Positions 11,374 through 23,210 of a stretch of 64,000 nucleotides of DNA are shown piece after piece. A model generated the notes under the pieces. It did not search any database and was not told the DNA's origin. It saw only the letters and a list, made by a program, of their open reading frames with translations. Positions within the stretch are counted from its first letter, which is position 1, and every line of letters starts with the position of its first letter. The position numbers were made by a program, and so were the translations under genes. The stretch is taken from NCBI RefSeq assembly GCF_026210795.1, contig NC_089439.1, forward strand, positions 1,488,001 to 1,552,000, given 5' to 3'. Source of the DNA: Rhizophagus irregularis. Its lineage: Eukaryota; Glomeromycota; Glomeromycetes; Glomerales; Glomeraceae.

Positions 11374-11952
11374 ATGAGAACCCTTGTTATTGATGCGAAT
11401 AGCGTAAGGTACCTCAAAACAATCTCAAAGAATACAGCCGCTTCTGCTACAATCGACTCTCTGTTAAGGGATATTGTCAACAGTAAAGAATATGTCGAAA
11501 ATTTCCAAAAGAAGTATCAGTTTGTTAAGTTAACGTCATTGTTCCTAGAAATTACGGAACTCTTATATGTGTACAATGAAAAGTCATCCTACACGTACAA
11601 AGAAGTGTACAAGTTTGACCAAAATATTCATTCTTGTATAAAAACATTTACGGGAAAGGGTAAAAAGGATAAAAAGGATAAAAAGGTTTCGTGGGAAAAA
11701 AATGTCAAGCAGGTTTTGAACGACGAGAATATTTTCGAAGAATATGAATTATATAGAATGAACGCCATTAGGATGAAATGTTTCGTAAGCAAAATGTTAG
11801 TCGAAGAATATGAAAATCAATGCTATGAAAATCAATGCTATGCGGTTGATGATAACAATGTGGAAAATATAGCATTTGTGTTAATTGCCACAATTGACTC
11901 GATAATGAACGATGTAGATCTAGATGAAATCACACAAGAACTGAAGTTATAG
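11374..11952 (+). CDS. Unknown helical protein, 192 aa
   Basis: I chose the ATG at 11374, not the upstream one at 11263, because the extra N-terminal segment translates a CAGTCGGAGACTG repeat and the promoter-like motif sits directly before 11374. The product begins MRTLVIDANSVRYLKTISKN. Its predicted character is mostly helical, with a lysine-rich linker (KGKKDKKDKK, about residue 100) and a duplicated YENQC at about 150-157. No family is recognised. The TAG stop at 11950-11952 is followed in the same frame by 90 further codons encoding membrane segments, listed separately. The gene may be the N-terminal part of a longer membrane-anchored protein that lost its tail to a nonsense mutation. 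Confidence 0.5.
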   Translation: MRTLVIDANSVRYLKTISKNTAASATIDSLLRDIVNSKEYVENFQKKYQFVKLTSLFLEITELLYVYNEKSSYTYKEVYKFDQNIHSCIKTFTGKGKKDKKDKKVSWEKNVKQVLNDENIFEEYELYRMNAIRMKCFVSKMLVEEYENQCYENQCYAVDDNNVENIAFVLIATIDSIMNDVDLDEITQELKL

Positions 11953-12222
11953 TACTCGTTATTTCTAAGTGTGTTATTACTCGAAATTATTTTAGTTATT
12001 ATTGCGTTTATTACTTTTTTTGTACTATCCACGATCACAAAAGCAAACATAATAACAAACAATATACACTACTCGATAAAAGAACCAATTACTACATTTT
12101 TCAGTTTATTCTTAGTTATAATGTCATCGGTATTTGTCATACATTCGCTTTATGTAAAACGTTCGCTTCATGTAAAACATTCGCTTTATGTAATCATTGG
12201 TTTAAGTAAGAAAAATAAATAA
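11953..12222 (+). other. In-frame continuation past a stop, two membrane segments
   Basis: This frame is the same as the gene ending at 11952 and stays open for 89 codons. It encodes a strong hydrophobic helix (LLLEIILVIIAFITFFVL), a second one (TFFSLFLVIMSSVFVIHSLY), then a short repeat (HSLYVKRSLHVKHSLYV) and a basic end. It has no ATG at its start, so it probably is the former C-terminal membrane anchor of the upstream protein. Confidence 0.45.
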
Positions 12223-12765
12223 AATGTCTGTTTCTATCAGTCTTAGGAACACATCCTATTGTAACTGTCGCCATTAATAAACTCAGTAGTGTGCACAATT
12301 TTTTGGGCAGAGCCCAGTTCCACTGGAAAAAAGAGGGGCTTGGCGTAGCCTTTCGAAGAAATAGCCTGAGCGCACCCTGCGGGTGGTTCTACTCTTGCCC
12401 TAGTCTTTAGACCTTCCTTCGGAAGTGAACCTAGGTTCCTTGGCTGGGCGAAGCCCACGCTCCGTTCATAGGGGGATACCTGAAGGACAAACATTATCAA
12501 TTACGTAGATGATCAATACCAGAGGGTACGCATTAGGCATACGTATACAAAAAGTTTTAGTCTATGTGACCTTCGAAGAAGCACTGGTTAACAACAGTTG
12601 TCATACATTACTAGTAACGGTTGTTTCATAATGATGTCCACATATGTTTCTACAATAAACTAAATATTTGTTAGTGGCTTTTTCTCCTGACTGATTAAAT
12701 GGTAACTATATTTTGTATGTGCATTTTCGGGCTTTTTTGGGTGTTTCCTAAATACTAATGTTTTT
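12223..12765. other. Intergenic hairpin cluster
   Basis: Between 12290 and 12490 several dispersed units stand back to back: GGGCAGAGCCCAGTTCCACT, the CGTAGCCTTTCGAAGAA block, GCGCACCCTGCGGGTGGT, ACCTTCCTTCGGAAGTGAA, CCTAGGTTCCTTGG and GGGCGAAGCCCAC. No gene is seen. Confidence 0.7.
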
Positions 12766-12773
12766 AAAATTGA
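12766..12773 (+). promoter_or_regulatory. Mimivirus-type early promoter motif AAAATTGA
   Basis: Exact AAAATTGA, 24 nt before the ATG at 12798. In Mimiviridae this octamer marks early promoters, usually at a somewhat larger distance from the start codon. Confidence 0.6.
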
Positions 12774-12797
12774 AGTCAGGAACCTTTTCATAAATCA

Positions 12798-13424
12798 ATG
12801 GACGATTTTACAGCACTTTTAGTGAAATTAAAGGATTTGATCGGCTTATCGACTGGCAATGGGAGTCCCAAGAGTAATACCTCTTCGAATAACTTTTCAT
12901 TGCCAAATTCTGACGAGTTCAGTGAGGTGGTTCAACGGTTGACGTTACTGTTGGCTAGAGAACCACGATTATGTGAGCAAATATGGAAATCAATAACTGA
13001 AAAAAAGAACGTACTTTCCGCTAGTGACAAAAAATCCAATGAAACGAAAGGACGGGATAGTTTTAAGATGTTGACAGAGATGGTAGTACACATTTGCTTC
13101 ACAGCAAACAACATGTTACCTGATGAAGTAGAGTTCACGAATACCGATGCGCTGATGGAAGTCACCCTACTACGAGATACAAGTGAACAACTTGGCAAAA
13201 CTTTGTTGACATGGACGGAAAATAACAAAAGGGAATATATAGAAGAACTTAAATGCGAACCCCTTATCAAAATCATCAGCTCCCAGATAAACAAACCCAT
13301 CTATGATTCATCAAAATTATCACTGAAGAATAGATTAACGCAACTGACAGAGGTTATCCAACAGATCCACCATCATTGTATGCTACATGAAATATTAGTC
13401 GACAACGCTAAAAAAAAGGTATGA
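12798..13424 (+). CDS. Unknown soluble protein, 208 aa
   Basis: An unbroken frame from an ATG that stands 24 nt after a perfect AAAATTGA. The product has a short N-terminal helix (DDFTALLVKLKDLIGL), a serine/asparagine-rich linker (about 20-35), and then helical sequence to the end (FSEVVQRLTLLLAREPRLCE; LTQLTEVIQQIHHHC). There is no signal peptide and no membrane segment. I recognise no family. Lack of introns, an intact frame and a clean promoter motif make it one of the best-supported genes of the virus-like part. Confidence 0.6.
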   Translation: MDDFTALLVKLKDLIGLSTGNGSPKSNTSSNNFSLPNSDEFSEVVQRLTLLLAREPRLCEQIWKSITEKKNVLSASDKKSNETKGRDSFKMLTEMVVHICFTANNMLPDEVEFTNTDALMEVTLLRDTSEQLGKTLLTWTENNKREYIEELKCEPLIKIISSQINKPIYDSSKLSLKNRLTQLTEVIQQIHHHCMLHEILVDNAKKKV

Positions 13425-15177
13425 ATTCCCTACTTTATAATAGTGTAGTAATAAACAGGGTCGTGCTGTAAAATGCTGCTGGCGCAAATGGAAAAAGAAA
13501 TGGCGTATTTGTCATTACCAGGACTACACCTCCTTATCCCAGAGGGTAAATAACTTTTCCGCTTCTCTGTGTTTTTTATTCTTAGAATTAACATGTGCTA
13601 CTCGTCGAGAAAATATCAGCGTACACAGGACTTATGATAATAAAGATGGTATCGTTATCAGCCTCCTTTTGTTCCAACCTAGTATCCTTTTTATGAGAAC
13701 ATGTTCGAGTGCAACTGTTCATTTTTAAGAATCTCGTTAAATTACTTGTTTTAGTCCAACTGCAATAACCGGTTAATAAACGAATATAAGCCAGATCATA
13801 ATCTTGGATTGTCTGTTCAGTGAAACTGATTATACATACAGTACGAATCCATAAGACTTTCGAATCCTACTAACATGCGTAGTAACGGATATGTGACTTC
13901 AGGTGGAAGCCCCACATACAATTTTTTCGCTTAGCCCAGAACCCTTACCACTCCATTGCGCCTTGTTCATAACGTATAATTTTTGTTATCGACAGAAAAT
14001 ATTTTATGACGACGATTACATTTTTTCTAGAACGTAGCCCTAGTCATTCCAGTTCTACATTAGGAATACATTTGCTAAGACCTTTGCGTGGTTGAGCTGC
14101 AAGATGCTCAGGTAGATAGAATTCCTTCGGGATTCGCTTCACGAAATAGTAAGATGTCGTAGGGAGCTATGCTCCAATTAGTTGAGCAGCAAGATTCTTA
14201 TACTGTATATGACTTATGTTCTTACGCTGTAGCGCCTTCAGGAATAATAGTGCTCACATTTTTTACGAAACCAGCATATATGAAAATTCGTTAATCATGA
14301 ACGCAGAAAATCCTGAAAGGAGATATAGTGTGCATGATTTTATGAACGGAGTAAAAGATTTTTAGCCTGTTCCACAGGGAAAGGAGAATATTTCGCATAC
14401 GATCTGTCTCTACAGTAAGAAACTTGTGTATTACTATGGGCTTTGCCCAGGCTATGCCTGTATGCAAGCGAAATGAGAATTTTTATACAGAAGCAAAGCC
14501 CAAAAATCAGTCTACGGATAGACCTTCTAAACTGTTCAAGGAGCACCTCTGTTAACAGCGTGGTTGAGCGGCAAGACGGTCATTCAATTACGTAGATGAA
14601 TAATAGACAAAGGCATACATTCAGAGACTGGGCTACGCCCAAAAAAAATCTTTAGTCTATTAGGACCTTCAAAGAAGTGATTTTTCGAGGAACGAGAGAC
14701 GAGAGGCATCGGCGTAGCCTTTCGTAGAAATTGCCCATTCCAGTCCATTTATGGACCTTCCGAAGGAAGTGAAATTAGTCTATGGACCTTCCTTCGGAAG
14801 TAAAGGGTAGGACTTCCTCTCGAATTAGTCCGTAGGACCTTCGAAGAAGTAAAACAATTGGTTTTATGGGAAGTGAGTCGAAGAGATGGGAGAAAAACAG
14901 TCTGCATAAAAAAACATGATCTTGTGAAATTTTTTATCCAGTTTGGAAACATCGTATGAAGTCATCAAAGTTTAACGTTTCAGAGTTATAGTATTCACCA
15001 ATCTGTTTGATATTACCTTCTACGGGTGTCTTTTGCTTCAACGGAAGACGAACCAGTCGTATTGGTTATAAGCAAAGCTCTCATTTGCTCGTACAGTAAA
15101 TCGGTATCGTTTACTAGTGTTAACTAGCGAGGACAGGCTTTTAACTAGTGTCGCCAACAAGTATGCATCTTTATGCT
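13425..15177. other. Intergenic, dense hairpin repeats from 14.0 kb
   Basis: No gene is supported. Between 14040 and 14880 there is a dense run of dispersed units: TGGTTGAGCTGCAAGATG and GGTTGAGCGGCAAGACGGTC (14085, 14563), CTTTGCCCAGGC (14442), AGGACCTTCAAAGAAGTG (14669), GGACCTTCCGAAGGAAGTGA (14753), GGACCTTCCTTCGGAAGTAA (14783) and TAGTCCGTAGGACCTTCGAA (14838). Open frames crossing them are repeat translations. Confidence 0.65.
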
Positions 15178-16093
15178 TTAGCCGAATTCAGGGTTCGGAA
15201 CAGGATATACTACATCGTCTATGGTTACTGCCCTATCATCGTTTGTCAAACTACTGGTCACTTTAATGCTTACCTTGGATTTAGAAGAGAAATCGACAGG
15301 TTCGAGTTGCTCTCCTATAATACAGGCGATTGTGTTTAGTTCTACGTCTGTGTCAGAACTCTTTTTGGTGCTTTGGGTACTTACTTGGTTAGGAGAATTA
15401 TTTGGCGCCGAGTTGTCGTTCTCATCGTCCTCCACGTTATCTAATACATCCTCTGGTTTGACTTCAGTGGGTGTAACATTCCAGAGGTCGAACGTGTCCA
15501 AGTTTTCCCTGTCGATGGTCGAGCTGAGAGAGAGATAGGCCCAGAAGACTTGGTGGTGTCTGACATTGCTTTTCGTTCGTCGTACGACTATAACCCGTTC
15601 TACGAATTCTAGACCATGCAACATGGTCGCTGCTTTGTATGTAGTATGTTTCCTGGAATCCGTGAAGTCGTATTTTAGTACTATCTCATCAGTAGCTTGG
15701 AAGTCCGTGAAAGCTTTTTTATCAGTGTGCTGCGTACTATTTGTTCCTCTGGGGTCGGTTACTGAAGAGGCTGAACTATTTTGTCCTGAAGAGGCTGAAC
15801 TATTTTGTCTCGGAGAGTTGGCACTATTCTGGTAGGGGCATTTTGTTTCCGATGAGTTCGGATCGTTTGTTTTCTCGGTCTGCGTTTTATCTGAATTTCC
15901 CATTAAGTCATGTATCGCATCCCCAAAAAGACTATCTTTCGTAGTCTGGTGTTTTTTGGGGGTTAGAGACGGATTTATTTTTTTCGTCAGTGTTTGGTGG
16001 ACCATCACATTCCGGCTCCATCGCTGACGGATTGGATGTGTTATCGTTTTTTACATTTTTTTTCGGGGCGCTTTGTTGGACAATTCCGGGCAT
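15178..16093 (-). pseudogene. Unknown low-complexity protein, frameshifted
   Basis: I place the start at 16093 (MPGIVQQSAPKKNVK), 33 nt after an ACAATTGA motif. This frame carries acidic and polar low-complexity sequence and ends near 15932. The rest continues in another frame from about 16008 to 15178. The switch falls within T/G homopolymer runs at about 15955-15990, so a single-base change or a sequencing error is possible. Joined, it would be about 300 residues. The second part has a Ser/Asn-rich block with QNSSASSGQNSSASS duplicated, then a compact region (FQATDEIVLKYDFTDSRKH to LDTFDLWNVTP, about 90 residues) that may be a folded domain. A polar, acidic C-terminal region follows. The family is not recognised. 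Confidence 0.45.
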
Positions 16094-16125
16094 GTACTTA
16101 TCTAGCAAAGGATTGTGGCATGTGT

Positions 16126-16133
16126 TCAATTGT
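16126..16133 (-). promoter_or_regulatory. AAAATTGA-like motif (ACAATTGA)
   Basis: On the minus strand ACAATTGAACACA precedes the start at 16093 by 33 nt. The tail AATTGAACACA is identical to that ahead of the bZIP gene. Confidence 0.5.
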
Positions 16134-17504
16134 CTATCAAAAATTTTTTTGTCCTCCCCTGCTTTTGGAACCTATTTATAACAGGTAGCCTTATTTTGTT
16201 GGGAGCGGCCGAGGAAAAAAAAATAATTAGGTCAGATGTCCGTGGAGAGTGTAAATCGACACTTTCTTCTAGTTCAACAGAACTGTTACCAAAATATAGT
16301 TACCGAGAAACTGCTAGGAACACGATGTGAAATGAAATTGACCACAGGTAATTCAAGTGAGCAATTTTTAGCCTATCGATTTGATAGAATACGCAGTGTG
16401 CTGTCGAGTCCAAGGAGGATCAAAACAGACTGTCGACAACACTAAATACGCAAACTTTATGTCTGTGGAGAGCTCGTAGCAGATGTATGAAAAAGTATAG
16501 CTATATATTTGTTAACTAGCATATTCCCTTAATATATTGAGCATACTTATGTCTTGATCTACGTAGTATGTAATGTCTATCACTTGTATTAGTTAAAGTG
16601 CCTCAATGCGCACATGATATAGGACCCTTGGGTATCGATGTCACGTGTCGAAACCTTGTATTCACCGCAGCACAATAAACGATCCAACGATCCCATAAAG
16701 AAAAAAATACTCAACTATGGTCTGTGACCTAAGAGTCACGGCTGCCTTGTTTCACAATTTAGCATTCGCTGCTACGCATGTCCATGTGGTACAAGCAATT
16801 TGATTTGTCACGTGCTCACATATTTATTTCAGCCTATCCAACTACGAGACTGTGGACTTTGCCCAGTTTCACTGACACATGGGCCACGGTCGCCTTGCTT
16901 CACTACAATTTAGCACACACTGCTGCGCATGCCCATAGGGTACAAACGCTTTGATTTTGTTACTGCTATACTATTCTGGAACTTCCAGGTGATAATTATA
17001 AATGTAAAACCGAGTTAAAAAATACACTGTTACCACAAATAAAAACATCTGGCCATGGAGTTTTAAGAGTGACATATTAGAGTAGATGTTTTCAGCGTCT
17101 TAGCATATAACGTAACAGTAAGGATGGTAGTGAAAACTGTTGTAGTTGCATCTTGTGTATGCTAACGATAATCACACTTCTGTGTCCGAACGTATTGTCA
17201 TTCATCGTCCATAACTATACCGAAGACAAAGTTACAAACTAATGGTCTACGTGGAAATAGAATCTGTCTTAAACAAAAATAAGTGATTCCTCTCTTCGAT
17301 GTGTAAAAAACGAAATCCGAAAACGCCCAACACTAATATAAGTTTACTTCGTAGGCCTGCCTAGTAAAAAAAGTTTACACATTTTTTAAGCTCTGCTCAG
17401 TCCTGGGACTTATCTACGAAGTGAAATAATAATTTCCTGTATGCATCTTTTTAAGGTATCCGCTTAGTAGTTTTTATGTCGAAAAAAATTATAACACATT
17501 TAAA
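16134..17504. other. Intergenic with GTGACC-type repeats
   Basis: Two direct copies (about 16720-16800 and 16878-16945) of a repeat that runs GTGACC..GTCACGG, GCCTTG, TTTAGCA, CTGCTRCGCATG and ends near GGTACAA. The same repeat occurs near 20660 and, inverted, at 22.8-23.2 kb. CACGTG sites lie at 16639 and 16808. No gene is seen. Confidence 0.6.
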
Positions 17505-18040
17505 AAAAGAAAAATCCTTAGTATGAAATCAAGTTGCGCAACGTGTCCACTGGACTGATTTCATCATATTCGTTGTTTCCTGTCATAGATGTTTTGTCTG
17601 GTCGCTCAAAGATGGGGTTTACCACATCGGACTTGAGGAACTCAAGGCAGTATAACTGGTTGGGGTAGATGGGTATATCACACCTAGTTATTACTGTAAG
17701 GATCGGACTATTTCAGGAACAATAGTTATAGATTTTTAGTTGAACATTTTAGTTGAACATTTTGGTTATACAATTTTAGTGATACATTTCGTTGCTTGAA
17801 ATCCCACTTCCTTTGGAAGGTCTAAAGACTATTTTGGTCAATCCTATAACTGTTATGCCGGTCACTTACAGTTTGGTATTGACTAAGTTAGTCTTTAAAC
17901 CTTCCTTCGGAAGTGGTTAGCTTCTTAGCAAAGGCGCCTTGTTAAGAAGCTAATATGTATCAATATTATATAAATAGATTTTACGATAGTTTTTACTTAG
18001 GTATTTTTGTGAGAAACAGGGAATAATTTTTTTTGTCTCT
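17505..18040 (+). repeat. Dispersed long repeat, copy A
   Basis: About 530 bp resembling copy B (21780-22345, inverted) and copy C (31540-32275, inverted). Shared landmarks are ATCAAGTTGCGCAACGTGT (A and B), CATAGATGTTTTG (A and B), TAACTGGTT..GTAGATGGG (A and C), CCGGTCACTTAC, TAGCAAAGGCGCCT and GGTATTTTTG. Copy A carries two CTTCC-GGAAG hairpin units (17806-17831 and 17890-17916) that are missing at the same places in copy C; the second is also missing in B. Confidence 0.8.
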
Positions 18041-21000
18041 TGTGTTATTGATCGACTATGGCTATGATCATTATATCAGATATACCATGTTTTGTCCATA
18101 TAGATTTCAAGGGATAGTTTAACAATTACAATGCCGAAAAATAATTTGTACCACATATTACCATGTGATGGAATCTACGTATGAACAAGTTATGTGTGAC
18201 CCTTGGGTCACGGTCTCGTAGTTCGAATATTTTTCTTCTGATATATTTACTACATGTTACTGCACATTTATTTGATCTCGTTACAATAAACAATAAATTA
18301 GCATTCATGTTCGCTTCACTTCCCACAATCCCATAGCCCACTCCATTATGTATCTGAATTCGGTAAAGTAATTGTGCTTACTTTATTGGTCGTACGTGAT
18401 AAAATAGGTCAGAACACTGGATGAATGAAAAATAATATAATTGTATTCAAAAATATTACGTTGCATAGCCTGGCAAGAATTTTATCGGATATCCAATCTC
18501 ACATGACGTTTTTTATTATAATGAAGCATGCACTACCATATCGAGATGTATACCTCCTAGTATGTAGTATGCTAATGACGGTGAGCTACTAAACACGATT
18601 ATTTGACCTACTCTTTGGTAAGCTGCCATAATATATATTTCCAACTGAGAATCGTCTTAGCTGATCGCTTCCTAGAGCATTCGAAAGTAAATACACATTT
18701 TTTTGAGACTTTATTCTTATCATAATTCTTAACAGCAAGAAGTATCACTTACGTCTAATTTTTCAAAAGGAGCTACAATGGGATGAGAGGATTTTCGTAA
18801 TCAATATAAGCCCATCCTTCCGTTACTCTTAAACTAGTAATGACTTTGGTAACATTACTAGTTTTGTATTTAACTTTGCCTTCATGGATAATTTTACCCT
18901 ATGCGAGTTGCAATCTCGTATTCCCTGTTCAACGTACTGATAAAGAATATTACATACTAACATAATTTCTCAGTCTGCGAAGAAATGCAGGAACTTACCA
19001 TAAAATCTTGGTAGTTTCTTTATTGCATCTAGTGTATCAGAAAGCTGAGTAAAAAATTCTGTATCTTCCTTGACATCATGCTCTCCTAAAAAATATAGAT
19101 TTGAATCTGTATCACACCCAAAGAAAATATCTCAAGTTCTAAATAAATACTAACCTTGATTGAGGGAGAGGGAAGCTAAGGTCAGAATAATGGAATTAGC
19201 TAATATTGAAAAAGAACGCAAAATGAAATTAACTAATTAGTTTATAAAATAGAATGTACATGAAATATTTTTTAGGCGGAGCCTACGAAGTAAATTGAAA
19301 AATTTTTTGCTAAGTAATAAAATTTTATATTGCGTACTCCACATATTTAAAAGGGTAATATACGTACTATTGTGTACAGTGTATTATTAGTGTAACGTAC
19401 TCAACACCATTTTTAGCACCGTACTCCACTCAACATTCCTACCGGACTCCACAACAATTCGTCTCACCTATATAAAAAATACCGGACTGCCTCACCGGAC
19501 TGGACTCAATAACGAATAACCCCGATTGTTGCAACATTATGCTCAATTTCACGAATAAGTATTGCGCAACACTATGAATAATTTCGGTAACTATAGGAAA
19601 GGCAAAAGGAGATAATAGCAACGATAAGAATTAGTGGTAACGATAAAAATAACAAGTAACTGTAGTACAATAAAAATGATGGAAACGATAAGTGAATGTA
19701 GTAACGAAATGACCGCATCATCGTAGACCATCCAGAGGCACGTATTGCGTTACGTTAATGCATTGTATTATTAATCATTACACAGGTGAGACTAATAGTT
19801 GTGGAGTACAGTGATATTTGGCGGTGTGTAACATAAAGGGTGTGAAGTGTACTCAGGTGATGAATAGTATCTCGGCCCACTCTGAATCACGTGTTTGGCC
19901 CATCGTGTTATTTATCACTTGAGTAAATTGTCACATAGGGGACCGTATTCCACTCATCATCCCCACCGGACTCCACAACTTTCCGTATCACTCTCATTAC
20001 ACTAACCATCACACTAACCACTACACTACATTATTTCTTGTAGCACAATGAGCGGACAGAAATGCTTACCGTATTTTCTTTTATCGGCCATTGGTTATTC
20101 ATTTGTTACCACCGGGATAAGAATCCACGCACTCATTTTTGTAATTGACAAATAACAACTATCACAGAATAACGTATATATAGACATAAACGGTAAGATG
20201 ATACGTAACAGGAATTCAACGACATAAAGGCATCGAAGTCATGTGATTTGGCTCCAAAAAATTACTTCGTAGCACAGCCTAGTTGCTGGAAACAGGAGAC
20301 ACATACGGTCTCGCTGGTACCTTTATAAGTATAGTTAGTAACCAATTGACTCAGAGACAATAAGGTATGTAATTAAACAGTGATGACTAAGCCGCTTCCC
20401 ATTTTTCGTATTTTCCTGGCAAAATGAGTTGCGATCAACGTTATTCAGTGAAACATCTATTCTGAAGAAACTCTTAAGCTACTAGTTCATATGCGAGGTA
20501 AGGAAGTTAGACTGTCAAACAGGTTCTATGGTCTACGTCAAGAATGCGCAGCATTTTTTATAACGCAAGGTTGTGTGATGTATGACAATAAACCATGTGA
20601 AGGTGTGGCATGTGACCACTTCTGTAGTACGATCTATTCGAAAATACTCAACTACAAGACTGTGACCCACGGGTCACGATTGCCTTACTGAGTCTCCTAC
20701 GGTTTAACGTGTACTGCTACGCATATCATGGGTATAACAAGAATTATACGATAGTTGTTAGTGTTCACTTATGCAGTACAGACTGCGGAGAAAAAAATAA
20801 GTGGACAGCAGGAACAACACGTGACATTCTGAACAAATGTGTAGAGTATCACGTGGGCTTCAATGTTATCATCCGCAGTAGTTACTTGAAATGTATTCTT
20901 TGCTAGAACGACTTCATTCACTAACAATTATGACCTGATGGATATGGAGCACAATATGTTTACGGTCGTTTTTTCACCTAGATTCTTCTTCGTACCAATA

Positions 21001-21779
21001 GGTAGATGTGTTGTTGAGGAAAATATTTGAATATAGTCGAATGACACTTTTCACATATTGTCATACGCATTAAAACTTCTTCCGTACATATGAAAAGGAT
21101 GCGGAACATATTACTTTTCATGAATGAAGTTATAATAGATCCTGCACAACTAGCATGTTCAAATATAATGCGATTGTTATCAATTAAGATAAGTCATAAC
21201 CTGCATTTCTCTTGTGAATCTTGTGTTTGCGTGGTGACATGTGCCCTTTGGGCAGTCTCTGACTGATGAAATTTTGATTATAGAAGGAATAAGAATATAA
21301 CTAATCGATTAACCTTTATTTTGTTAACGGCTGTTCGTGACAAATACTAACTTTTGGTAACTGTCATTCGAGAAATGTTCATAAAGATTGTCATTAGCTA
21401 TGTTCTTTATTTTTCGGTTACAAGTAACACCATCTACAAAAAATGAGTGTTACTTCCTGTCTTGTGCAGATCAACTATGACACACACGAACATTTTGGAA
21501 TTAATGACATGATTATCAACGTCTTTAACCAGGACTAGGGAGCATAGACATAATATTTTGTGATTGCGTTGCTAACAGTTGTCGATACGTTGTACTGTGT
21601 TACTGACGATTGTTTCAATGTATTATCTTTAGAGCAATGTTCGCATATCTCTTGGTAATGATGTTTAATAATGTCTACATATTTTCTGCAATGTTGTTTA
21701 CGATTTTGTAACTATGAAGTATATGTTTGTTGGCATGGCTTTCTGAAATACTGTAATAATGAGTGCAAATAACATGTTA
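18041..21779. other. Intergenic between inverted repeat copies A and B
   Basis: No supportable gene; the open frames at 20491-20691 and 20709-20906 consist of repeat sequence. Features include the palindrome GTGACCCTTGGGTCAC at 18189-18204, repeated AACGATAA motifs at 19620-19700, two 45-bp direct repeats containing CCGGACTCCACAAC (19427-19472 and 19949-19992), a GTGACCCACGGGTCAC palindrome near 20662, a CATGTGACACTCT-type element at 20819-20855, and a GCCCTTTGGGC plus CAGTC hairpin at 21241-21266. From about 21590 the sequence is related to the degenerate coding part of copy C. Confidence 0.55.
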
Positions 21780-22345
21780 AAACCTTTGATAGGAAAATCT
21801 TACAATATACTTCAGGGTCATATAGTAACGATTGTATCACAGGTAGCATATTACGAAATATCAACGAATAAACAATAACAGCTAACTACTAGATCAACTA
21901 TTAAGACCTTATTTACTCGTGTATTTCTATTGACAAAAAAAAATTCATTCCGCTGTTGCTCGCAAAAATACCCAGGTATAGTTCACAGAATTTTCACTAA
22001 TAAAATTATTATAGTGTATAATCTATATACACAAAAGCTTCATAGCAGGCGCCTTTGCTAAAAGTTTTTCATAACCTAGCTAATACTAAACAGTAAGTGA
22101 CCGGTATACTTTGCAGAAACCCTATCAATATAAAAAATATATTAGAGATATTTTTAAAATATAACAGACATATTCCATGAAATTAGTTTTTAGACCTTCC
22201 TTCGGAAGTGAAGGCAAAACATCTATGACAAGAATCATCAGTCGGAGACTGCCCAAAGGGTAAATGCACGAGAAGAAATCAGTTCCAAATGGAACACGTT
22301 GCGCAACTTGATTTCATACTAAGAATTTTCTTTGTTTTTTTACAC
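21780..22345 (-). repeat. Dispersed long repeat, copy B
   Basis: An inverted relative of copy A, 4 kb away. Read on the minus strand it matches ATCAAGTTGCGCAACGTGT, CATAGATGTTTTG, CCGGTCACTTAC, TAGCAAAGGCGCCT and GGTATTTTTGCGAG. Copy B carries a CAGTCGGAGACTG + CCCAAAGGG unit at 22234-22262 that interrupts sequence continuous in copy A. A CTTCC-TTC-GGAAG unit lies at 22181-22213. Its far end (GGTCATATAGTAACGATTG) also matches copy C. Confidence 0.8.
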
Positions 22346-22839
22346 TGTATTTTTGGGATGACCAGACATTTGCATTCTTAAAAGTTTTTCAGGTGTAACA
22401 TTATGCGAACTAACTAATGCGTGAATCGTGACAAAAGATAATATTCAAGTAAAAATGCGAGGAGGTTTGTACAAAACAAATGCACTTTATTGGTAGCGAA
22501 TGAATCGCATATTAAAGTGTTTTATTAGTTGTTATCAAAATATGCAAATAGTATTTTGAATCACATTTATTTGCGTAGACTTTGCCACTATATTTCTTCA
22601 CTTCGCTCCTCTGCTTCTTTGAAGGTCTTTCTATGGACCAATTTCTTTCGTGCCTTACATCCTATGAACTAGCGAAGCCACCAAAGGTGTGTTCCTAGAA
22701 CCTCCCAATGACTAATGAGTGTGGTTGGTCGGCAAGCCAGTCATACTATAGATGATTAATAGACAAATTAATATACGAAAATAATTTCCAGATCATGAAA
22801 TGGGACCTTCAAAGAAATGAAGTGTGGATTCTAGTCATA
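22346..22839. other. Intergenic, no gene seen
   Basis: AT-rich spacer with a TGGTTGGTCGGCAAGCCAG hairpin-family unit near 22728. No open frame of note. Confidence 0.5.
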
Positions 22840-23210
22840 GTTAAACATTCTCAGAATAGATTGTACTACATAGGAAATGCGCAGCAGTACATGCTAAACT
22901 GTAGATTCATAACAGTACACGCCAATCTGTAGAACAATGTAATGAAGTAAGACAATTGTGACCCATAGGCCACGGTCAGCATTTTCAAGAACGATTTACT
23001 ACACAGTGAATGCGCAGCAGAACATGCCAACAGCATTATATGCTAAACTGTAGAATATTGTAATGAAGTAAGGCAATCGTGACCCATAGGGCAGTCTCGT
23101 AGTTCAGCATATTCGGAATAGATTATAACCATAGGGAATGCAAAGCAGTACATGCTAAACTTTAGAACTATATACACTAAACTGTAGAATAAGAAATCGT
23201 GACCGTAGGA
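22840..23210 (-). repeat. Diverged tandem repeats of ~115 bp (GTGACC type)
   Basis: Three diverged copies contain, in order, GGGAATGCGCAGCAGTACAT, GCTAAACTGTAGAA, GTAATGAAGTAAG and CAATTGTGACCCATAGGNCA. They are the inverted counterpart of the repeats at 16.7, 16.9 and 20.66 kb. Confidence 0.7.
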
